Below are positions 56,966-64,000 of a stretch of 64,000 nt of DNA, one piece after another. The DNA comes from Gymnogyps californianus (lineage: Eukaryota > Chordata > Aves > Accipitriformes > Cathartidae): positions 248,001 to 312,000 of the forward strand of contig NW_026114334.1 of assembly GCF_018139145.2 (NCBI RefSeq), given 5' to 3'. Position 1 is the first letter of the stretch. Every line of letters starts with the position of its first letter. The position numbers and the translations under genes are program-made. The notes beneath the pieces are model-generated. The model saw only the letters and a list, made by a program, of their open reading frames with translations. It had not been told where the DNA came from and did no database searches.

Positions 56966-59043
56966 CCCGCGGCCGCCAGCGCCGCCTCGGCGCCCTCCAC
57001 CAGCGACACGCTCAGCGTGGCCGTGGCCGAGCGCGCCGGCTCCCCGTGGTCCCGCACCACGATCACCAGCCTCTGCCGCGGGCCGTCCGCCTCCTCCAGC
57101 GCCCGCGCCGTGCTCACCTCGCCGCTGTACAGCCCCACGCGGAACGGGCCCTTCCCCCGCGGCTCCCACAGCTCGTAGCGCAGCCACGCGTTGTAGCCCG
57201 AGTCCGCGTCCACCGCCCGGATCTTCGCCACCACCTGCCCCGCCGGCGCCCCCCACGCCGCCCACGCCCACAGCGCCCCCGAGACCGGACCCGACGACGA
57301 CCAGCCCGACGCCCCGGGCCCCGGCCCGACGCCCGGCGCCGGCAGCAGCGCCGGCGCGTTGTCGTTCTCGTCCACCACGAAGAGCTGCACCGTGGCGTTG
57401 CCGCACAGCGGCGGCTCCCCCGCGTCCACCGCCCGCACCTCGAACTCCAGCACCTGCACCTCCTCGTAGTCCAACGGACGCAGCGCCCACACGCGCCCGC
57501 TCTCCGCGTCCACCGACACGTAGCTCGACGCCGCCCGCCACCCCCCGCCCGCCCCCGCGCCCCCGCCCACGCCCTCCGCCACCGAGTACCTCACGCGCCC
57601 GTTCCCCGCCTCGTCCGCGTCCCGCGCCCACAGCCGCGCCAGCTCCGCGCCCGCCGCGTTGTTCTCCCGCGCCAGCACCGTGTACACGGCCTGCGCGAAC
57701 GCCGGCGCGTTGTCGTTCACGTCCGACACCGGCACCCGCACCCCGCGGCTGCCGCGCAGCGGCGGCGCCCCGCCGTCCTCCGCCCGCACCTCCACCTCGT
57801 ACTCCGACACCCGCTCCCGGTCCAGCGCCTCCCGCAGCACCAGCGAGTACGAGCCCGCGAACCTCGCCACCAGCCCGAACGGCGCCGGCGGCCACACCGC
57901 GCACCGCACCCGCCCGTTCGCCCCCGAGTCCCGGTCCGACACGCTCAGCAGCGCCACCACCGTCCCCACCGACGCGTCCTCCGGCACCGGCACCGACAGC
58001 GACGTCACCCACACCTCCGGCGCGTTGTCGTTCACGTCCACCACCTCCAGCTCCACGCTGCAGTGACCCGACAGCGGGGGCCAACCTTTGTCTCTCGCTT
58101 CGATTTGGATCTCGTGTAAACGGACGTCTTCAAAGTCCAGGGCGCCCGTGAGACGGATCTCGCCCGTCTTCGCATCAATGGTGAACAGGTCTCTGTTACC
58201 AGCAGGAACCGAACTGACGATGCTGTAAGAAAACTCCTGATTAAGACCCTCGTCCGGATCCGTGGCGTTCACTCGCACCACCAACGTCCCCTCCGCAGAG
58301 CTCTCCGACAGCTCCACTTTGTACACCAACTGGTTGAACTGGGGCGCGTTGTCGTTGGCGTCCAGCACCGAGATCACCAGCTCCATCGTGCCCGTCAGCG
58401 GCGGCCGGCCCCCGTCACTCGCCGTCACCAACAACCGGTGCACAGGCATCGTCTCGCGGTCCAGAGATTTCGCGAGCACCAGGAATACAGATTTCCTATT
58501 TTCATCCGAGGCTTTAACATCGAGCGTAAAGTGGTCGCTGGGGCTGAGTGTATAGGAGAGCTGCGCGTTGGCTCCAATGTCTGCATCCGACGCGCCCTCC
58601 AGCGGGAACCGAGAGCCGGGAGGGGAGTTCTCCGATAAACTGAGGTTTTTCCGGGCGGCGGGGAAGAGCGGGGCGTTGTCGTTGATGTCGGTGACCTCCA
58701 GCTCCACGTGGAAGACGCGCAGCGGCCGCTCCACCAGCACCTCCAGCCGCAGGGCGCACGGCGCGCTCTTCCCGCACAGCTCCTCCCGGTCCAGCCGCGA
58801 GCTCACCACCAGCGCCCCGCTCGCCCCGCTCACCTCCACGCTCGCCCGCCGGCCCTGCGCCACCAGCCGCAGCCGCCAAGCCTCCGCCTCGCCCGCCTCC
58901 AGGCCCAGGTCCTGCGCCAGCCGGCCCACCACCGTCCCGGCCTTCGCTTCCTCCGGCACCGAGTACCGCACCTGCCCGACGCCCAACGCCCACCCCGCCT
59001 GCAGCAACAGCACCCGCACCACCGCACCCCAACACACGCCCAT
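56561..59043 (-). CDS. PCDHA: Protocadherin-alpha variable exon 6, best copy, partner of exon 1
   Basis: Cell-surface homophilic recognition protein of the PCDHA cluster, 828 residues for this exon after one correction. Approximate domains: signal peptide 1-22; EC1 23-125 with the CX5C loop CGKSAPC at 90-96; EC2 126-234 (patch TLDVKASDENRKS at 173-185); EC3 235-342 (VYKVELSESSAEGTLVVRVN to DFEDVRLHEIQIEARDKG); EC4 343-447; EC5 448-564 with a Gly/Ala-rich loop at 491-502; EC6 565-690; Ser11 linker; membrane helix about 730-750; cytoplasmic stub with [13 protein letters not shown] and KSDLMVFSP. Calcium motifs DINDNAP, DANDNAP, DVNDNAP (twice) and DENDNAP, plus LDRE or LDxE motifs, are intact. 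The only break is a missing G near 56629 (AAGTTGGGC where other copies have AAGTTGGGGC). An in-frame upstream ATG at 59118 adds only a low-complexity leader; I prefer the ATG at 59043 with the conserved Kozak and signal peptide. Confidence 0.96.
56932..56964 (-). repeat. Coding (TCG)11 poly-serine microsatellite
   Basis: Eleven TCG codons (CGA on the + strand) in the EC6-membrane linker of exon 6, the longest of the copies. Confidence 0.9.
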
Positions 59044-59221
59044 CGCTGCCGCCGCCGCCGCCGCCGCCGCCGGCACCCGCCCGGGCCCGCACGGCTCCCC
59101 GCCGCCGCCCGGACGCACCGCCTCTCCTGCCCGCCCCGCGCCGCCCCCCCGCGCTCACAGCCGGGCTCTCCGCCGCACCGGCGCGGAGCCGCCTCGCCGC
59201 TCCGCCGCCGTTTCTGAGCCT

Positions 59222-59241
59222 GCAGCGACACCCTGTGCTGC
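59222..59241 (-). promoter_or_regulatory. CTCF-like / CSE candidate, exon 6
   Basis: Minus-strand GCAGCACAGGGTGTCGCTGC, about 178 bp before the ATG. Confidence 0.55.
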
Positions 59242-59279
59242 TCCGCCGCCTCACACGCTCCCCACCAGCGCGCCCGCGC

Positions 59280-60650
59280 CGCTCATCTCCTCTCTCCTCT
59301 CTCCCTGCCCTTCGCCTCTTCCTTTCGCTTCTTTTTTTCTTGGTTTCTGTATTTTCTTTTCCCTTGCTTCTTTGCTCTTTCCTTCTTCCTTTCTCTTTCT
59401 TCTTTGCTCCTTCTTTCTTCCTACACTTATCTCTTTCTATTCCGTTCTCTCTTCTTCCCTTCTTTCCTACTATTTTTCTTCTCTTTCTTCTCCCTTCTCT
59501 TCCCTGATTCTCTTTCCACTGTCTTCTCTTTCCAAATTCTTTCTGCTTTCTTCTCTTTCCTCCTTCTCTTCCTTCTTGCCGTGCCCTATTCTTTCCTCCC
59601 CTTTCCCTTCCCTTTAAATCCTTCTCGCTTCTTTACCCCTGCTCGCAGCTCGTCGCTCGCCTCCGGCGCCGCGGCGGACACCCTCAAAGACGGAGCCATC
59701 AGCGCTAATTGCGGGCCATCAGCGCCGGAGCGCGGTACTCTAACCAAGCCGAAGGCTCTTAGGGATCAGCTCCCTTCAGCGGCTACAGCTAAGCTCCGTG
59801 TGTTTTCGTAATCTCGTCTATCGTTCGTTCGTTCGTTCGTTCCTTCCTTCCTTCCTTCCCTCCTTTCTTCCTTCCTTTCTCTCCCTCACCACCTTTCTGT
59901 GAACAGTGGTAGCGTCCGTGCATGCTAGTAAACTCATTTATCCTTTCTTCTTTTCTTGATCTTCTTTCTCTCTATTGCTCGCTTTCTTCTTGTTTGCTTT
60001 TCTTTCTCTCTGTTGTTTCTTCCTTCCTTCTTTCCTTCTCTGCTTTCTCCTCTTTCTCCTTCTCCTCTCTTCCCTGTCCTGCTCTCCCCTTCTCTTCTTC
60101 TTCCCTCTTTGCCTCTTCCATGTCTCCTTTACCAACAGCTTCTCTATATGACTACATCACCCTCGCCATGGAGCACGGACATGCCCTCTGCCAAGAGCTC
60201 TCATTCCTCTTCCTCAACACTTTTCATCAAGCCTTGCACAGTGTCTCTGAGTAGCGAGGACGCTGAAGTCCTCACCTCCATTCACCACGTAGAGATAACA
60301 TCAGTGCATCCTGGTAATCTCCTCTGTCTGTCCGTCCGTCTATCCGTCCATCCTTCCTTCCTCATCCTTCTGTCTTGCTTCCCTGCTTGCTTTTTCCTTG
60401 CATACAGTCCTCTTTTCCCATCTTCCTTGCTCTTTCTTTCCTTCTCCTTTTTCTTCCTCCTTCCTTTCTCGTTCCTTTTCTCCTCCTTTTTCTTTCATCT
60501 CTTCCTTTCTCTTCCTTTCACCTTTTTCCTCTTTCCTCCTTTTCTTCGCTTCCTTTTTCTTTTTGCCCTCGCCCTACCCTATCCTTGACTCCCCTTCTCT
60601 TCTGATTCCAGCCTCCTCTCTTCTTTTCCACCTTTAACAAAACATTTTCT
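59280..60650 (-). repeat. Exon 6 upstream tract (A type)
   Basis: C/T-rich on the + strand, matching 36490-37849 in the same orientation and 21985-23345 inverted. (CGTT)n-(CCTT)n lies at 59821-59858. The part below about 60030 pairs with 1-720. Confidence 0.9.
59671..59782 (-). promoter_or_regulatory. Conserved upstream island, exon 6
   Basis: Inverted copy of 241-354; GCGCTGATGGC (minus strand) at 59695-59705 and 59715-59725. Confidence 0.5.
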
Positions 60651-61812
60651 ACACCACGCTCCACATGAAGCATGGACATGCCCTTTGGCAAGAGCTCACA
60701 TTCCTCTTCCCTTCCACCTTCCATCCCTCCAGACAAGTTACAACTTTCCTCCTTTCCTCCAGTCTATGCAAGACACACAGACTGCCCCTCCACCTCCACC
60801 TCCCTCCCCTTCTCAAAGAACACCACACTCTTCAGCCTCCACTCCTCGCAAGGACCCAGCAAATAACACAGCAAGGCAATCATATGGCAAAGAACACCTC
60901 TGCTACATCACAACAGAATCCACCACCCTCTGTAACACAACACCAAGCCCCAGCTACTTCCACATCTCTGCAAGCAGGCTCCAAAGACTCCAAACAACCC
61001 AGGGGGGTCTTTCTTTAGGGAAATCAAACCCATCACAGCCAAGCACGATGATCCTGCAAGAAGGCTGAAAAAGCATGGGGTAACCACAGCTCCCGAGCAC
61101 TCTTCATGTATCTCAATGAGGAGCTATTCCTCTGGCCTCCTTTTCCGCCTGCACACTGAATGGCAAACTCGTGCTTTCCCTTTCAGGGAGGCACGCACTG
61201 CCAGAACAACACAGGGCCATTAGTTCCCACGGAATACCTCCCACTCATTAGCAACACAGGGCCATTAGTTCCCACGGAATACCTCCCACTCATTAGCATC
61301 ATCCACCCCTCACACACCCAAACAAAAGCCACAAGAGTAACACCACGGCATGTTCACTCAGAACATCCCCTTGGCTCCCAACACATCCACTCCATCAAAT
61401 GGATTGCGGTCCCTCCTCCATCCGTGCTTGCTGCCGCCTGCTCACCCTGTGCCTGGGAGCAGCAGCAAAGGAACGAGAGCAGGCAGTGGTGCTTTGCTGC
61501 TCCAAACCTACAGGCATTACAATCCAGGCAACATTTGCTCGATCCAACATGAAGATACCACAACTAAACAGGAACAAAAGTACACCCGTCTCTCAAAACA
61601 TCTCGTCTTTATGTACAAGACACATGTGAAGAAAACATCCACTTCAGGTGGGAGTGACTTACCTGTAGCATCACTGGTTGCTGCTTCTGAAAAGAACATT
61701 TTCAGGACAGGACATTTGGGTTTAAAGGATATTTCCCTTAACATTATCAGAGATTTCTGAGGTTGTTGGACAGAAAAAGAAATGACTCATGTTCTGCCAA
61801 AATGTTGAAACC
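60651..61812 (-). other. Exon-proximal spacer upstream of exon 6 tract
   Basis: Non-coding, same as 37850-39013, with the tandem duplication at 61205-61300. It extends the right arm beyond the point where the left arm meets the window edge. No gene seen. Confidence 0.8.
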
Positions 61813-64000
61813 ATTGTACAGTCTGCTCCTTGAGCTCTGACCGGCTTGGTGCCGTGGCCACTTCCCTGGGGAGCCTGTTCCAGTGACTGACCACCCTCTC
61901 AGTCAAGAACCTTTTCCTAATGTCCAACCTGAACTTCCCCTGATGCAGCTTCCTACCTTTTCCTCATGGCCTATCGCTGGTGACCAGAGAGAGGAGATCG
62001 GCACCTCCCCTCCCTGCCCCCCTCGAGGAAGTTGTAGACTGCAATGAGGTCACCCCTCAGCCTTCTCTTCTCCAAGCTGAACAAACCAAGTGACCTCAGC
62101 TGCTCCTCATAAGTCTTGCCCTCGACACCTTTCACCATCTTGGTCACCCTCCTCGGCACACACTCTAATAGTCTGATGTCCTTCTTCTAGGGAGGCACCC
62201 AAAACTGCACACAGAACTCGAGATGGGGCGGCACCAGTGCAGTGTAGAGTGGACAATCACCTCCCTCAACCAGCTAGCCATGCTGGGCTTCATGCACCCC
62301 AGCACACGGCTGGCCCTTTTGGCTGCCAGGGCACACTCCTGACTCCTATTCAACTTACCATCCACCCAAACCCCCACGTCTCGTTCCGCAGGGCTGCTCG
62401 CCAGCCTCTCGTCCCCCAATTTGTACCTATAACCAGGATTACCCTGTCCCAGGGGCAGAACCCGGCACTTGCTCTTGTTACATTCCATACGGTTGGGGAT
62501 TGCCCAGCTCTCCAGCCTATCCAGATCTCTCTCTAAGGCCTCCCTGACTGGCCGCCAGCCTGATGTAACCCCATTGACTCTGACTCTTTGACCCCGACCC
62601 ATCAGCCAATTGCTCACCCAATGTATTAGGGACTTCTCTTATGACAAGCATTATGACAGCTGTATGAGGGACATTTTATCCAGAAGGATACTGTGAGAGA
62701 CGGTTTCAAAAGCTTTGCTAAAATCCAAAAAACCCCACATCTACTGGCTTCCCTTGGGCAACTAGATGGGTGACCTTCTCATAAAAGGAAATTAACTTAC
62801 TTAAACAGACTTTCCCTCGTGAACCGTGCTGGCTACGACCAATGACTGCAGTCTCTCTCAAGTGTTTTTCAATAACTCCTGGAACAACCTTCTCCATAAT
62901 TTTTCCAGGCACTGAAGTGAGGCTGACAGGCCTGTCATTACCAGGCTCTTCCTTCTTACCCTTCCTGAAAATTGGGACAACTTTTGCTGGCTTCCACTCA
63001 ACTGGGACCTCTCCAGACTTCCAAGACCGTGAAAAATAATGGAAAGAAGTCCCGCCATAACATCGGCCAGCTCCTTCAGTACCCTGGGATGAATCCCATT
63101 GGCCTCCACAGACTTATGTGCCTCCAGCTGGAGCAGCAAGTCTCAAACAAGTTCAGAGTTGGCTGGGAGCTTAGCATTCCCCCAGTCAAGGTCTTCCAAC
63201 ACAGGGCTCTGGGGGTCCCAGGGCCCATCATCGGTGTGAAAGACAGAGGCAAAGAAGGCATTAAACATCTCTGCTTTCTCTACACCCCTATTTGTGAGGA
63301 GGTCGACCTCATCAAGTAACGGACCGATGTTATCTCTGATCCTTCTTTGGCTGTGAACATATTTTACAAAGCCCTTTTTGTTGTCCTTCACACTGCTGCC
63401 AGCTTGAACTCTACTTGACCTTGGCCACGTGAATTTTCTCCCTACAGTGGCAAACAGCAGCTCTGTAGTCCTTCCCTGTCACCCATCCTTCCTTTCAATG
63501 TCCGCACACTTTCCTCTTCCACCTAAGTTCTAGAGGATCCCTGCTCAGCCAAGCCAGCCTTCTGCCCCGCTTGCTTGACTTCCGACACTTTCGAATTGCC
63601 TGCTCCTGCACTCTTAAGAGATGGCTCTTAAAAAGGGACCAGCATTCATGGACCCCACTACCTTCAAGAGCACATTCTCAGGGGACCTTACTAACTAGTT
63701 CCTTCAGCAGCCCCAGCTCTGCTCTCCCCATATCCAGGGTCAAACTTTTGCTGGCAGTTTTTCTCCTACTGACAATGATTTGAAACTCAACTACTTCATG
63801 GTCCATGTGACCCACACAGCCACCAAGCACCTCTTCACCCAGGAGTCCCTCTCTCTTTACAAACAACACATCCAGGAGGGCACCTTTGCTTCTCGGCTCC
63901 CTTAGTACCTGCACCAAGAAGTTATCTTCAACGTCCTGCAGGATTTTCCTGGACCTGTTTGGGTCTGCTGTATGATATTCCCAGTTGACGTCTGGGAAGT
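61813..64000 (-). mobile_element. CR1 LINE, internally deleted, minus strand, runs off the window
   Basis: Third copy of the 18058-20836 CR1, with the same missing FADD segment (junction near 62560) and the same absent 3' tail. It still shows NDRPVSLPS-type RT and RSKGALLDVLFVKREGL of the endonuclease, and is truncated by the window end. It supports the 22.7-kb dimer repeat: the same CR1 precedes exons 3, 4 and 6. Confidence 0.92.

Noticed and set aside
56279..58084. 601-codon Gly/Arg/Val-rich open frame on the minus strand (similar ones at 13073-14806, 34212-35210, 45069-46412)
   Set aside because: It is the +1 or +2 frame of the protocadherin exon. Stops are rare because the sequence is about 80% G+C.
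1..64000. PCDHA constant exons, or PCDHB/PCDHG exons
   Set aside because: I looked for the conserved constant start (PRQPNPDWRYSASL type) on both strands and did not see it. All six variable exons have the alpha-type cytoplasmic stub.

Overview
This is vertebrate, almost certainly avian, genomic DNA. The evidence is CR1 LINE fragments with the bird-type ATTCTATG tail, a solo LTR of the ERVL kind common in birds, and very GC-rich clustered protocadherin exons. There are no bacterial genes, CRISPR arrays or RNA genes that I can support. The locus is part of the protocadherin-alpha (PCDHA) cluster: an array of large variable exons. Each exon encodes a signal peptide, six cadherin repeats (EC1-EC6), a transmembrane helix and a short cytoplasmic stub, and ends at a splice donor. 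The constant exons are not in the window.

Layout. Three variable exons lie on the + strand (946-3352, 12043-14522 and 23586 to a gap). A 500-N gap follows at 24292-24791. Three more lie on the - strand (36244-33776, 47819-45351, 59043-56561). Each exon is preceded by a CpG-rich leader with a conserved CTCF-like motif about 160-170 bp before the ATG. Further upstream is a 1.2-1.5 kb purine-rich tract, with purines on the coding strand, interrupted by a conserved island of about 115 bp. Between exons lie 3' flank and spacer repeats, CR1 fragments and, at 25756-26354, a solo LTR inside a CR1.

Main structural reading. The order is 1-2-3-gap-3'-2'-1'. Exon 946 pairs with exon 56561-59043, exon 12043 with 45351-47819, and exon 23586 with 33776-36244. 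Paired copies share the same EC2/EC3 specificity segments and the same CR1 insertions with the same breakpoints, so the right arm is an inverted copy of the left. Members of a pair break frame at different positions, mostly in G/C runs. I therefore favour two haplotype contigs of one locus scaffolded in opposite orientation with uncorrected long-read indels. A genuine giant palindrome is the alternative.

Biology. Within an arm the array is a higher-order tandem: exon spacing is about 11.1-11.6 kb, and an A-B dimer repeats every 22.6-22.8 kb. Paralogous exons are nearly identical in promoter, EC1, EC4-EC6, membrane and cytoplasmic parts and in the 3' flank. They differ in a patch of about 13 residues in EC2 and in the first three quarters of EC3. 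This is the mosaic expected from gene conversion, with diversity confined to part of the EC2-EC3 recognition surface. The spacers are themselves doubled, and at about 30390 an upstream pyrimidine tract joins directly to a 3' flank, which looks like the scar of a deleted variable exon.
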